Under the pieces are notes generated by a model that did not search any database, was not told the origin of the DNA, and was given only the letters and a program-made list of their open reading frames with translations. 64,000 nt of DNA from Sambucus nigra (Eukaryota > Streptophyta > Magnoliopsida > Dipsacales > Adoxaceae). The stretch spans positions 634,727,217 to 634,791,216 of the forward strand of contig OX422211.1 of assembly GCA_949130495.1 (NCBI GenBank), read 5' to 3'. Positions 1 to 11,420 of this stretch are shown piece after piece (position 1 is the first letter of the stretch; each line of letters starts with the position of its first letter). The position numbers and the translations under genes were made by a program.

Positions 1-906
1 ATAGAAGTTGAACCGAAGAAGGTGTCCGGACAGTTTACCCCCAAAAAATATGACAAGCCTGCCAATGCTACAGTCTCAACCATCAACAACATTTCTCAAC
101 CAACCGCAGCATGGGCACCAGAAAGTCACCCTGCCCCTATTCGAAGGGAATACACCGAGCTTCATGCTCGCCTCTCTAAAGTCTACCAAGCCCTGTTAAT
201 CCAAAACCTTATAAAACCCTTGGATCCCCGTCCATTAACTAATCCACTTCCCAGAAATTTCAAGATCGATGCTCATTGTGCCTTTTACCAAACAGCTGGT
301 CATATCACCGACCAATTCTTCCACCTTCGAAACATAATCCAAGATCTCATCGATCGGGGTACCATCGCCCCACCAGCCAATCCTAAGCCAAACACTACTC
401 ATAACCCCCTCCCAAATCACACCAATGCCATTTTCTTGGAAGAAAACCCGAATTTCGATCCATTAACTCAAATCACACCCCTATACCCTCCTAAACCTCT
501 TCAAATTTGTCCATATTTCCACCTACACCCTACTAGCCTCACTGATGAAGCACTGTCACTCCTTACCAGAGTCTGCATCACTGTCCGTACCCGTTCTGAA
601 AGTGGAAGTATCGAATTATCAGATGTGTTGAACCAACTCCTAGAGTTCGGGCTGAAATTGACCTCACAAATGACTATCGACTGCCAGAGATTCAGTGCGT
701 TGTTTTTGGAAGCACGAAAATGGGCCCGAGAATCAGATAGATGGGTGGTACCAACCGACGAAGTCAGCTTAGATGATGTTGTCCAGATCATGACGGAAGC
801 ATTCAGGCAAACCAACAGCATTTGCAGTATCACCGAGTTACTTGACACTTTGAAGCTACAAGAGCGCCTGATCCCTTCACCCTTACATATCCCCACAGAA
901 TGGTAA
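1..906 (+). pseudogene. gag C-terminal part, copy A
   Basis: This is the 3' part of a Ty3/gypsy gag, open from the window start to a TAA at 904-906. It matches copy B from 16493 onward, where the upstream capsid part is visible. It includes a His/Cys-containing stretch around 271-345 (AHCAFYQ.AGH) typical of the short zinc-binding region in this family. The frame continues past the stop into the protease segment, and the following codons read smoothly, so the TAA looks like a CAA-to-TAA change rather than a natural gag end. An apparent start at 22 is a GTG inside the frame, not a real initiation site. Confidence 0.85.
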
Positions 907-1929
907 AACCTATACGAAAAAGCCGTTGAAGTCATGGAATGCATTGACTTCACGAGGGAAAATAGAATTGTCGCCACCGGATGGAGGGAAGAATTTGAAG
1001 ATTCAAATGAAGAACAAGTTTCGGGAAGAACTGGCCCAGTAACCGACATATGTGGGATGATATCATTTGAAGAACTCCTCGGAGAAATAGATAGGGTGGC
1101 AGAGCATCCTGAGATTGATGAAGAAACGGGATTCATGTTTTTCTCTTCTTCGGTAAATCACATGACCAGATCCAGGAGACATTACCAAGTTCCGAGCTCA
1201 CTACCAGCAAATAACAAGGGGAAGGGCGTTGAAAACCTTCATATGCCAGAGATGACCATTGAGGAAAGCAAGATCCTCGACCAACTGAAGAAGACTCAAG
1301 CTAACATCACTCTATGGGGGATTTGCATGACTTCCGAGCTGCACAGAAATGCTTTAATCAAATTACTCACTGGACCTCTAGTTCCTCCTTCTACCACGCC
1401 AGAAGAGGCGGTAAACCTGGTCGGATCATTGACCTCCATCCGAATGCTGTCCTTTTCTGAAGGAGAAATCCCCAGAATTGGTCCAAATCACAATCATGCA
1501 CTCAACATCTCCATCGAAGTTATGGGGAAGGTTGTACCGCTTTCTCTCGTTGATAACGGATCCACTTTGAATGTATGCCCATTGAGAACCTTCAAGTGTT
1601 TAGGCCTGAAAGAAAGCGACCTCGCTCTAACCTCCGCCTATGTGCGTGCCTACGATAATACCCATCGTGAGGTGATGGGATCCATAAAACTTATAATAGG
1701 GGTTGGACCTATAAACCCTGTCGTTGAATTCCAAGTCATAGACATCCCAGCTTGTTTCAACCTGTTGCTCGGACGCCCCTGGCTCCACAGTATAAAGGGT
1801 GTGTCTTCCTCACTCCATCAAAAATTGAAGTTCTTCGTCGGCGGGAGAGTCAACACCATCTTGGGTGACGATGATAATGTCGAGGGTGCAAGCACCAACA
1901 GTCCAATTCTCGAGATACAGCATGGTTAA
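907..1929 (+). pseudogene. Retropepsin-like protease segment of pol, copy A
   Basis: This segment is in the same frame as gag, with an internal ATG at 934 and a stop at 1927-1929. The aspartic protease core is visible near 1546-1578 as a VDNGS motif with the catalytic Asp kept, followed by an LNV stretch. A second protease landmark, LLLGRPWLH, lies near 1762-1790. The protease would cleave the gag-pol polyprotein. Downstream at 1930-2181 the frame carries three more stops (2089, 2119, 2170) before reverse transcriptase begins. The residues look functional, but the chain is broken by nonsense codons. Confidence 0.8.
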
Positions 1930-2181
1930 AATGATATGCTCCTATTAGGTTTTCGAGTCGAGCCATCCCTACTCCCTGCAGAGGACGGTTTCAAAGAAAG
2001 GGTTTGTCCAGAATATGACCCTCATGGCAATGTCAATGTGATTCAGATGTTCAGGAACATGCACTTCATGCCCGGACTGGGGCTAGGATAGAGGCATCAG
2101 GGGATACTTAAACCCATCTAACTAAAGAAAGTTTTCCCTACTTGCGGCTTGGGGTATCAACCATCAGAATAAGAGCTCAGA

Positions 2182-3903
2182 ATGATCCGCCAGACTCGAT
2201 CAAAAAGAGGATTAAACTTCGTCTGGACTATCTCAGGTGATTCCTTAAATGGACGATTCATCAAAGAGGGCGAAGATTTCCCCTTTTGCGGTTTTCCAGA
2301 ACCATGGTACGACCACACAGACAAGAAAATGAAGCCTGGAATGGAGATCTTTTTCCAGGATAGCTACCAATGGGCCGAAAGTTCCCAACACCGCGTACAA
2401 CCGCTTATCAAAGATACTAAACAGACTGAAGAAAGTGACTCTGGAGATTCCTTCAACCTGCAGACACTGGGGCTGGCACTCTTCATGGTTCATTCAGGCA
2501 CTTCATCAAGGGACCCATCCCGTCTGATCAAAGCTGCTGATACACCTCTCCTCAACTGGCATGCTGCGCCAGTTCTACCTCTTGAAATCTCCCCCAACCC
2601 CAATGTTTACCCTATTTCTTCAAATGTTGTTCATCCTTGCTCAAATGTAATCGAGACCTCTTTTGACGAGGTCCTCAATGCTGTTTTTCCTATCGATGAA
2701 ATAAACGAAGATTTTGAGTATCTTATTGTGCCTTACATTAATTGTGTAGATTCTAATCAAGCTTTTAATGACGATAATTTTGCAAATGAACAATTCTTAA
2801 CTGATCTAAATAAGGTTAATAATAAACAACATAACCGTGTTCAAGTTAATGAAGAAGAGACTGTTGTTGTTAATCTCGGTTCTAGTAGCCAACTGCGCGA
2901 GATTAGGATAGGGACCACCCTTAACGAGCATGGGCGCGCACAACTCGAAGAATTGCTAAAGGAGTTCGTGGATGTCTTCGCATGGTCCTACGACGATATT
3001 CCCGGCATTGATCCCGAAATAGACCAACACGAGATCCCCACTCTCCCAGATGCCAAACCAGTTAAACAAAAATTGAGGAAACTCCGCACCGAATGGTCGC
3101 TCAAGATCAAAGAAGAGGTGATCAAACAGTTAAACGTGGGTTTTATTCGAGTAATCGAATATCCCACATGGCTAGCCAACATTGTACCTGTACCGAAAGC
3201 AGGAGGAAAGGTTCGAATGTGTGTGGACTACCGAGATTTGAACAAAGCCTCTCCGAAGGATGATTATTCGCTACCCAATATCGACATGATCGTGGATAAC
3301 ACAGCCAGTCATGCTCTCAAGTCATTCGTCGACGGGTTTGCCGGATACAACCAGATCAAGATGCACCCAGACCATCAAGAGAAAACCGCATTCATCACCC
3401 CATGGGGAACCTTTTGCTACACCGTTATGCCATTCGGTCTCAAGAACGCTGGGGTTGCCTACTAAAGGGCCGCCACAACCATCCTGTATGATTTGATTCA
3501 CAACGAGGTCGAGGTCTACGTGGACGATATGATTATCAAGTCCAAAGTTAGAGAAGGTCATATTCCCGCTCTCTAGAAATTCTTCGAACGACCGCGACAG
3601 TATCAGATGCGACTTAATCCATAGAAGTGCGTCTTCGGCATTACAAAGGGAAAACTCTTAGGATTCATGGTCAGTGAAAAGGGGATAAAAGAAGATCCTG
3701 CCAAACTGAAAGCCATACTTGAGATGTCACCTCCCTGAACAGAGAAAGAAGTCTGAGGTTTCCTTGGGAAATTACAATATATTAGTCGGTTCATCAGCCA
3801 GTTAACCTCCATCTATGAACCAATCTTTAAGCTCCTCCGAAAAGATTCAACCCAAGTTTGGAACGAGGCCTGCTAAGAAGCTTTTGATCGAATCAAACAA
3901 TAC
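2182..3903 (+). pseudogene. Reverse transcriptase segment of pol, copy A
   Basis: The reverse transcriptase shows its family landmarks: MCVDYRDLNKA near 3217-3249, a GFAGYNQI block carrying the first catalytic Asp near 3337-3357, PFGLKNAG near 3430-3453, and the YVDD box at 3517-3528. Stops interrupt it at 3463, 3574, 3622, 3736, 3754 and 3874, all in frame. At 3736 copy B keeps CGA (Arg) where this copy has TGA, so at least that stop arose by C to T. The N-terminal 250 codons (2182-2930) are a poorly conserved linker. The enzyme copied element RNA into DNA in cytoplasmic particles; this copy is dead. Confidence 0.88.
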
Positions 3904-4761
3904 CTGACCCAACCTCCAGTTCTCATGCCACCACAGCCTGGTCTCCCTTTGCTCCTATACCTAACCATAACCGACACTACAGCTGGGGATTTGCTAGCCC
4001 AATACCTTGAGGACTCCCGCAAAGAGAGAGCCGTCTATTATGCCAATCGTAAATTGGCCGGGTACGAGGTCAACTACACTGCTTTGGAAAAAGCATGCGT
4101 CGCGCTTGTTTGGGTCATCCAAAAGTTACGACACTGCATGCTCGCCTTCCCCATCAAACTTATATCCCGAATGGATCCCATCAAATACCTGCTCAAAAAA
4201 CCTGCTTTGTCCAGCCGAATGGCCTGATGGTTAATGCTCCTAACCGATTTTGATATCGTGTATGTCACACAGAAAGCCGTTAAAGGAAGAGCCATCTCTA
4301 ACTACCTCGCTGACTACTCTATGGAAGAAGCAGATGTCTGGATCTCTGAATTCCCAGATGAAAATATACTTTGCACTACTCAAGACTGCCACCGATGGAA
4401 AATGTTCTTCGATGGAGCTGCCAATAAAAAGGGATATGGCATTGGGATACTTCTGGTTGCCCCAGATGACTCTCATACTCCCATCGCCATAAAATTGGAT
4501 TTCCCTTGCACCAACAACATGACGGAATACGAGGCATGCTCAGTGGGCCTCAAAGTTGCTCTCGAAAAGGGTATTCAACACCTTGATGTCTATGGGGATT
4601 ATGCCCTTATCATCGGTCAAGTGCTCCGAAAATGGAAAGTCAAGGACGAAAAGTTTCGACCCTTTCATGCCCAATTTGAAGAGTTGGCCTCCCAATTTTA
4701 AGATATCACCTTCCATTACCTACCCCGAGCAAAGAATAACCTGGCCGATGCTCTCGCTACT
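3904..4761 (+). pseudogene. Tandem RNase H domains (Ty3 type then archaeal type), copy A
   Basis: Two RNase H-like domains follow each other. The first (about 3925-4290) is the Ty3 type, with YYANRKLAGYEVNYT and the later DFDIVY segment. The second (about 4390-4750) is the archaeal-like type, with FFDGAAN, a TEYEA block, VYGDYALI and NNLADALA. These supply the expected Asp, Glu, Asp and Asp. The doubled arrangement is characteristic of Tat-clade elements. Stops lie at 4225 (TGA where the motif calls for Arg) and 4699 (TAA where Gln is expected). Copy B is lost from 20415 on, so this region exists only once in the window. Confidence 0.82.
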
Positions 4762-6081
4762 TTGGCCTCCATGGTCGACATGCCCGAGGGAATAACGATG
4801 ACCCCCTTCCTAGTTCAAAAGCAAGACAAACCTACTCATTGCTACCACATTGAGCTTGCCACCTCAGAAGACCCTGAACTAGTTGATTACTGGTACTATG
4901 ATATCTGGTGCCTCCTCAGGTATGGTAGGTATCCCGAGGGTTCCAACAAGAACGACCGAGCTACCCTCCGAAGCCTGGTCGCTCAGTACATCATATGTCA
5001 TAAAGCACTACTCAATAGGAATTTCGATGGAACTCATTTGCACTGTATCGCAGGGGATGACATTTAAAGGATAATGCAGAAAATCCATAGCGGGGAATGC
5101 GGGCCCCATATGAACGGTCACATGCTTGCCAAGAAGATCATCCGACAGGGCTACTATTGGACCACCATGGCCCAGGATTGCACCGCCTATGTTCGAAGAT
5201 GCCCTAAATGCCAACAGTTCTCCAACCTCCAACACCTACCTCCACGGGAATTATACAACATGACTTCTCCCTGGTCGTTCTCCACCTGGGGTATCGACAT
5301 CATAGGGAAGGTTACGCCAAAAGCGTCAAACGAGCATGAGTTCATCCTGGTCGCCATCGATTACTTCACCAAATGGGTCGAAGCTGAGTGATACGCAGTA
5401 TTAAATGCCAAGAAGGTGGTTAAATTCATCAAGAAGAATATCATCTGCCGATATGGGGTCCCGCACGAGTTAGTGTCAGATAACGATTTGCACTTCGAGG
5501 CAGAAGTCACAGAAGTAGTCAACGAGTACGGGATTCAGAGACACAAATCTTCTCCCTACTGACCTCAAACCAATGGTGCGGTTGAAGCCGCCAACAAAAA
5601 CCTCAAAGCCATCATCAATAAGGTGACCGAAAGTTGTAGGGATTGGGCCGACCGAATCCCATACGCCCTCTGGGGCTATTGAACCTCAATACGAGCTTCT
5701 ACCGGGGCTACCCCTTACTCCCTGGTCTACGGCATGGAAGCAGTCCTACCCGTGGAGCTGGAAATACCCTCGCTACGCGTCATGACCCTCCTAGATGAAC
5801 GGAGATTAAAAGCTCTTTACCACATACAAGGGTATCATCGCCAAATAGCGCGTTCGTTCAATAAGAAAGTCAAGGACCGCGGTGTCCAGGAGGGAGATTT
5901 AGCCTTTAAGGAGATAATAGAACCCATTTGGGACCCCAGAGGAAAATTCAAGCCCAATTGGAGTGGCCCTTACATTGTGAAGAAAATTTTGTCCGGCGGT
6001 GCCGCCATGCTCACTGACCTGGATGGCGAAGAGATGGCCCGTCCAGTCAATCTGGACCGTCTCAAGAAATTCTACCCCTAG
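4762..6081 (+). pseudogene. Integrase segment of pol, copy A
   Basis: The zinc-binding H..H..C..C region is at about 5089-5220 (ending RRCPKCQ). The core has WGIDII near 5290 (first Asp), a VSDND box near 5470-5490 (second Asp; the Gly usual after Asn is Asp here) and NGAVEAANK near 5572 (Glu). The C-terminal part, with KPNWSGPYIV near 5950, ends at a natural TAG at 6079-6081. Internal stops lie at 5065, 5389, 5560 and 5680; at 5560 and 5680 family alignment predicts Arg (CGA to TGA). The enzyme would insert element cDNA in the nucleus. Confidence 0.87.
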
Positions 6082-6627
6082 TCCGAAATCTCGGCACGCT
6101 ACGACTCTTCTCATCCCCCTTCTAAAAAAATAATAATTAAAAAAAAATTCATTCCCCTCTACCCAGAACTACGTGGGCCTGATCCTCTGCAAAAACTATT
6201 TTCAAACAAATAAGAACTTTATCAAAAACCCCAGAGGTACGTAGGCAGCTCATGCTCCCCACACGAGCACGGCCCCTTCTTTTACAAAGATATATTCCTT
6301 CCTCATCCCCGAGAACGGCAGTTCATTCTAAATATTTACTTGAATAAAAGGATTATGTATGCCTTAGCGATTGGTATAGATAATTCAAAATACAAAATTC
6401 ATCGAAAGGCACAGCTGGATGATCAGAAACTTGTTTATTTCATTAATAAGACACTACAGCACAAATTACATAAGAAAAAGGAGCGGATAACTCCCTTCCC
6501 CCCTACTACCATAAAAACCAGATAAAATCCCCCATCTGTCACATAAATAAACTCCCCAGGAGTCCTACCCACAGCTACCAGAAGAGACCGCATCCTCATC
6601 ATCTACAGGACCCCAAGTTTCTCCTGC
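6082..6627 (+). other. Post-pol untranslated region of copy A
   Basis: There is no gene here. At 6168-6248 a pair of short motifs (AACTACGTGG..GATCC and GGTACGTAGGCAGC) resembles a pair in the LTR (13597-13634). The rest is AT-rich. The + strand ORF at 6340-6525 is short and has no recognisable domain. Confidence 0.5.
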
Positions 6628-7863
6628 CTAAATAGAGTGCCTCAAACACTCCATGGACCGATGAGCTTTAACCATATTCGAAAAGACCACAACACCCCCT
6701 TCCATGGAGTCGAATAAAACAAACCACCTCTGACCAGTCTCTACTGCCAACATCTTGCTGACTATGTTCCTCCACAACCACCTCATATAATCTTTGGGGA
6801 CATGGCAAACCTTCCCAACAGACTGAGGGGGACGGGTCAACGGACGCCGATTTTCCCACAGAGATCCAAGCAGCAGACGCAGACGCAGGCGCTCAGTTAA
6901 ATCTTCTACCGGAAAGAAATTTGAGGTTCGAGGGGGCCCGACCTGCGCCCAGCCAAATTGGCGTAAAAGTCGCCAAGGGAAATAAAAAGAGGTCTGCCTG
7001 AGACCAACCAACCGCACATATGAATATTCTCCTAGCTCCAGAATAGGCTGCAACTGCCCCCACCAGGGCACTGACCAATACAGCCCACGAGCCCCATGCT
7101 CCACAAACCGATTCTCCCAGTTCTCGACATACAGGGCCATGCGGATGAAGTAGCGTGAAAAGAAGTTGGGTACAGCCGACAAAGGATATTCTCGAGGGGT
7201 CGACAAGCGAAATCTTTCAGACAATCACATGAACAGCATCACAGGGCTACCCCTCAAAAAGTCAAAATGACCTTCTCTCCAGGCATCTAGGCCATTCAGA
7301 GTCTCCGCTAATATCACCGCCGCAGGATTGCGACGGTATGACATCCATGAAGTAATGGCTGCAAGTTATGGGTCCACTCGCACCTCTCCAATCACCAACA
7401 GCAATTTTGAAATCAGGCCCAGAACAATGGCTCCAGCATAGCCAGCATAGCCAGCATCACCTACTTCCCGCAGATGCACAGACTGCAACACCGCCGGGAG
7501 GGAGATCATTCCTCCAGAAACCAATGACCTGGCCGCCGAAGGCGAGATATGAAGATGTCCGGCCAATAAATCCCTAGGAGAACGGGAAAATTCGGGCAAA
7601 GCTGCAGCAACTCTAGGATTCACACCTAGCATGGCAAAAAATTCCTCGTAGGTAAGACAAACTTCTTCCAACCCAAGACGAAATACATGGTCTTCGGGGT
7701 ACCAGAATTATACCACCGCTGTCAGCATATTCCACTCAAAGGGTCGATTGCGCCATAAGGAAACTCGGCGCATGTCAAAAGCATCATAGTCGACATTATA
7801 AGAGCACATAGCTTCCAAGGCTTCGAGATAGTTGACAAACTCGGTGCTACCAGGGAGAGCCAT
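6628..7863 (-). pseudogene. Antisense DUF7745-like gene inside copy A
   Basis: A single minus-strand frame of about 411 codons, with no frameshift and stops at 7710-7708 (TAA), 7368-7366 (TAA) and 7227-7225 (TGA; Trp expected in a WLSERF-type motif). The ATG at 7863 is preferred over an upstream TTG at 7890. The protein shows an EEVCLTYEEFFAMLG block (about residues 65-80), then NPAAVILAETLNGLD and a GSPVML block, then a Trp-rich C-terminal half. This pattern resembles the plant DUF7745/plant-mobile-domain superfamily found with retrotransposons; I assign it from recalled motifs and the function is unknown. A TATA box lies about 75 bp upstream. Antisense ORFs 3' of pol are known in Tat elements. 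Confidence 0.65.
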
Positions 7864-7933
7864 CTTGTAGGGCAAAGAAATAGTAGGCAAGTGGATAAGG
7901 ATCCAAAGGTGTGATGAAAATACTCCACCCTCA

Positions 7934-8101
7934 CCCCCTTTTTATACTTGAGAACTATCACAAAGGACATAATCCCTGCAAAAATCGGAAGGAATCCTAC
8001 CCCACAAGGTACAAAAGGCTGAAGAGGGTACTAATCAAAGCTTTCAATTGATAGGATTGGACTGAACTGCCGATAGGCAGGCCAGGGTTCTTGCCGATCG
8101 G
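7934..8101 (-). promoter_or_regulatory. Promoter of the antisense DUF7745-like gene
   Basis: On the minus strand a TATA box (TATAAAAAGGGGG) spans 7946->7934, about 70 bp before the ATG at 7863. Upstream lie two palindromes, CTGCCGATAGGCAG (8067-8080) and CCGATCGG (8094-8101). Both also occur next to the LTR TATA box at 12981-13013. The spacing from palindrome to TATA here is about 120 bp, longer than at the LTR. Confidence 0.55.
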
Positions 8102-8455
8102 CAACCCCCCATTTTTGGAAATTTCCTCCTTTCCTTTTTTGTCAAATCATAAAAATAAATTGATATCCTCAAAAGAATTTCAAGGATCCTGTTTTCTCCT
8201 TGTAGGATTTCCCTTTTTAATAAAATAACTTTCCTTCGAAAAATTCCAAAAATATTCGTTTTTATGGTCTCAGCAACAAAGTTAAAAAGAACATGTGCAT
8301 GCATTCATTCATTAGGAAAATAAAAAAATAATCAAAAAACTACATTGCATTGCATAGATATGTTTTCTATGTTACATCATTTTTGCAGGAAATAAAGCAA
8401 AAGCCAAAAACAAACGGGACTCAGCCCGAACCCACATTCTCTCCCCCTCTCCCTC

Positions 8456-10545
8456 TCAAGAGTTTCCACCCCTGCGACGCGCTCTCTTCCCCCTACGGCG
8501 AGATGACGCGCCCCCACTACCCGAGCCAGAGTCTCCCCCAGACGAGGCTGACGGCACCAAACAAGAAGGAACAGGGACAGCCTCCCGAATGTGGGCGGTC
8601 GCAGATGATATCCAATCCTTGATGTCTCTTAACCAAGTGGTCGACACCCGGATTTGCTGCAAGGAAAATGGCAAAATCAGTATCAGGCAAAGGATTCCAA
8701 AAGAGGAAAAGGACCGAAAGGTTTACCGTAGGACGAAGAACCTCCTCTGTCAAACCCAGCTCCTTCGGATCCATCGTAAGAGGACGGTGCAGCATCGGCA
8801 CTATCCCTCCATCAGCCCGCCGGATGTTGGACGAAGGAGTGTGAAGTCGAACAAAAGGGACCTCCGAAGTCGTCGCCGCCGCAGGTGCCGACGGACCACC
8901 GCCACTGTGGGAGGACCCCACCGCCCGACTCGAACCAGCAGGAGGGAAGGGCAAGGCATCATGAATGTTGGGCGACATCAACCAGCTCGTCACAAAGTCC
9001 ATATAATCATACGACGCGACCGTATCAGTATATAACGCATAGGACTCGCCGATCATCGCCGCGATCCTCTCATCCTCTAGCAACTGTCGCTCCCACCTCA
9101 TAGAAGTAGGAGGCTGCGCGGGAGGCACCGCCACCTCCTCCTCAACGATCTGACGGATCACCCTCTCCCCGAGGTACCAGGAATGGACGAACTCATGCGC
9201 CAACAAACGCCTCATCTGCGCGTTCAACCCAGTCACCCCCGTATCCTAAATGGCGGTCCCCCAAGGATAAAAGGTCACCTGAAAATCCCCAAGCAGGCAT
9301 AAGTCAATACAAAATCAGAAGGTGCAAAAATTAAGACTGAAATGGAAAGAGTCTTACCCTACCACTGGTCAGGTCGTTCAAGACCTGACACACCGCCTCT
9401 AGGGAAAGAGATCCCTTCGACTGTCGGTTGGCCTTACGCCATCGGTACAAGCGATAGAAGTCCCCAAAAGTGTCGTCCTTCAAAGCAATCAGCGGGGTGT
9501 TGCACCCAATCACCTCATAGAACTACGTCTGAATTCACAAGCAAAAAGAGACGCATAAGGAAAATGCGAATGCATGAAAGGAAAATGCACAAAGTAAAGA
9601 ATACCTCAAGGAGATACATGGCTCCAGTAAAAGTCTGCCGGCAGCACCGGCTGAATGCATCCAAAGAAGAGTAAAGAGTCGCCAAGGTCAGACTCATCAT
9701 ATAAAGGGATGTTCGAAAACATCCTCAAGTATGGCAGAAACCACAAATGGACGACGTCGCCACTCGACGCCACCATAAAACCTCCCGGCACCAACAAGAT
9801 AAACAACCGGGCCATCTGCCTCACTTGCAGCCCGTCCTCCACATCAATCACCCTGCTCAGCAAAACATCCTTCAGCAAGGACAACCGGATAGAATCCCCA
9901 GAGACTATCCTCCTCACATCATCAAGTGCCGCATACACCGCCTCCGGCCTCACCCGCAAGGAGCGATCCACCTCTATCTGCTCCCCATCACAATCCAGCC
10001 CCAGCAATTACTGCGCATCTATGGGAGTCACCGTTATCTCCCCGAAGCCAAAATGAAAGGTGTGGGTAGTGTCCCACCACCTCTCCCCCAAGGCACACAA
10101 GACTGTTGTCGAGCGAGGCGTCTCATCTAGCGCAGCCGCCAACCTCCCAAAACCAGCTGATAATACCATCCGGCACACCACGGGTGGAAGATGCTCCCAA
10201 ACATCCTTAAGCCCCGTCGTCCCACGGGCACGCATGTTCTTCAAAGAAATATCCGACTGGAAAAAAGGGAAAAATTCAGTCAAAGGTCAAGAAAAGGGAA
10301 AAATCACCCGAAAAAGAAAAAATGCCAAAGGTCAGGTTACTTACATAACCGCCGGGGATCACTCTCGAAGAGCGATGACGCGATGGCTCCCGCAGCAAGG
10401 TTCGCTCATCCGCAACCGGCTCGAATGCATCAAAGTCATTCTCATTCCCCAAAGCAAGGGGCACCCTGTCCCTCCAATCCACATTTGCCCAGTCATCAAC
10501 GGTCAACCACTCCCGATGGACAGCGGTACTCACAAAAGCGGCCAT
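8456..10545 (-). pseudogene. Antisense plant-mobile-domain (PMD) gene with three introns, inside copy A
   Basis: Minus-strand exons: 10545-10345, 10256-9605, 9528-9358 and 9278-8456. Introns of 88, 76 and 79 bp are all GT..AG (GTAAGT..TTCCAG, GTATTC..TTCAG, GTAAGA..TTCAG) and all phase 0. Exon 2 holds the PMD hallmark (GERWWDTTHTFHF near 10090, then an LLGL block). Exon 4 starts with VTFYPWGTA and ends in a Ser/Gly then Arg-rich tail. The family (Arabidopsis MAIN/MAIL1, PF10536) acts in nuclear silencing and development; the role here is inferred at most. Lesions: TAA just after 10008, TAG in exon 3, TAG at 9247-9245, a shift near 9690 and one near 8670. Confidence 0.75.
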
Positions 10546-10637
10546 TTCTTGAAGATCAGAACGCTAGAACGATTCGCAGAGAGAAATCGCAGAAAGAGAG
10601 ACGACAGGAAGGTGTGAAAAATGAAGGGGATTCGCCC

Positions 10638-10697
10638 CCTTTATATAGGAGGCCAAACGCCATGCCGATCGGTAACCCCACATACCATACCGATCGG
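10638..10697 (-). promoter_or_regulatory. Promoter of the antisense PMD gene
   Basis: On the minus strand TATATAAA lies at 10647->10640, about 95 bp before the ATG at 10545. CCGATCGG lies 17 bp upstream of it at 10665-10672, and a second copy is at 10690-10697. A related GCCGACCGGC follows near 10770. In the element's LTR the same palindrome sits 15 bp before TATAAAA, so the layout is nearly identical. Confidence 0.6.
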
Positions 10698-11420
10698 CAC
10701 TGTCTCTTCACTTTCCTGAGGCAGCCCAAAAGTCCGTGCCACTGCCGAATGGCACCTCTCAGTCTATGCCGACCGGCACCCACCTTAAAATTTCGTACAA
10801 AAATTCCTAAAAAATACCAGGAAGCCTCGAAAAATCTCCGAAAAATTCCTAAAAATCCTAGGAGGGATTTAGAACATTTCCACCAAGAAATTTTGCACTC
10901 CTTCATGGCGACACACCATTTTCCCCTACGGAGTTCTCAAAACCCAAGCGAATGACCTCTCGGGCAAGGCGCCCAGACCACCTAATCACTCCCTCATCAG
11001 GCTTTACAAAGGGCCTCCCCGGCCATCAGCTACCCGGTGCGACACATTATCACGGAGTATTTTTCCAACGAAAACCATAAGAACCACTCGCCCCGAGCGA
11101 TCTCTCCCAAAGGGCAATCCAAATTTTCCCTGACTCATTCATCATTCCCCAGCGGAACATCAAATCCAATTCTTATCCCTCAAGCGGAACCCCTTTTTCC
11201 CCAGCGGAATCCCCAAAAGCTAAGACTTCTCCCGGCCAAGCTCGGAAAAATCCCTAAGGATCATCCGATCACTTCCCCAGTGGAATTCTCTCACGGCACT
11301 CAAAATAGGTTGCTCCCCCTTGCGAGGTCTCCTATAAAGCTTCCCCCAGTTATCAGCTCCCCAGCTCAAATCGGAATCACAAAGCTCTTTCTCCAGCAGA
11401 ATCAAAATATAGTCTTTATC
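10698..11420. other. Spacer between the antisense promoter and the tandem array
   Basis: No gene is supported. The + strand ORFs here (up to 142 aa) are Pro/Ser-rich and resemble no family. A loose CCCCAGCGGAA-type motif recurs at 11150-11290. Confidence 0.4.

Noticed and set aside
904..906. Stop after gag as a programmed read-through site
   Set aside because: Sixteen more in-frame stops follow; the pattern is decay, not regulated read-through.
501..1136. 211-aa minus-strand ORF (repeated at 16993-17628)
   Set aside because: Shadow of the gag/protease frame: it is antisense to a recognisable polyprotein, has no family signal, and recurs only because A and B are duplicates.
8589..9035. 148-aa Arg-rich + strand ORF
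   Set aside because: Antisense shadow of exon 4 of the minus-strand PMD gene; the Arg-rich composition comes from its GC-rich codons.
10060..10955. + strand ORFs of 185 and 254 aa
   Set aside because: They cover the PMD exons, their introns and the antisense promoter on the opposite strand and show no family features.
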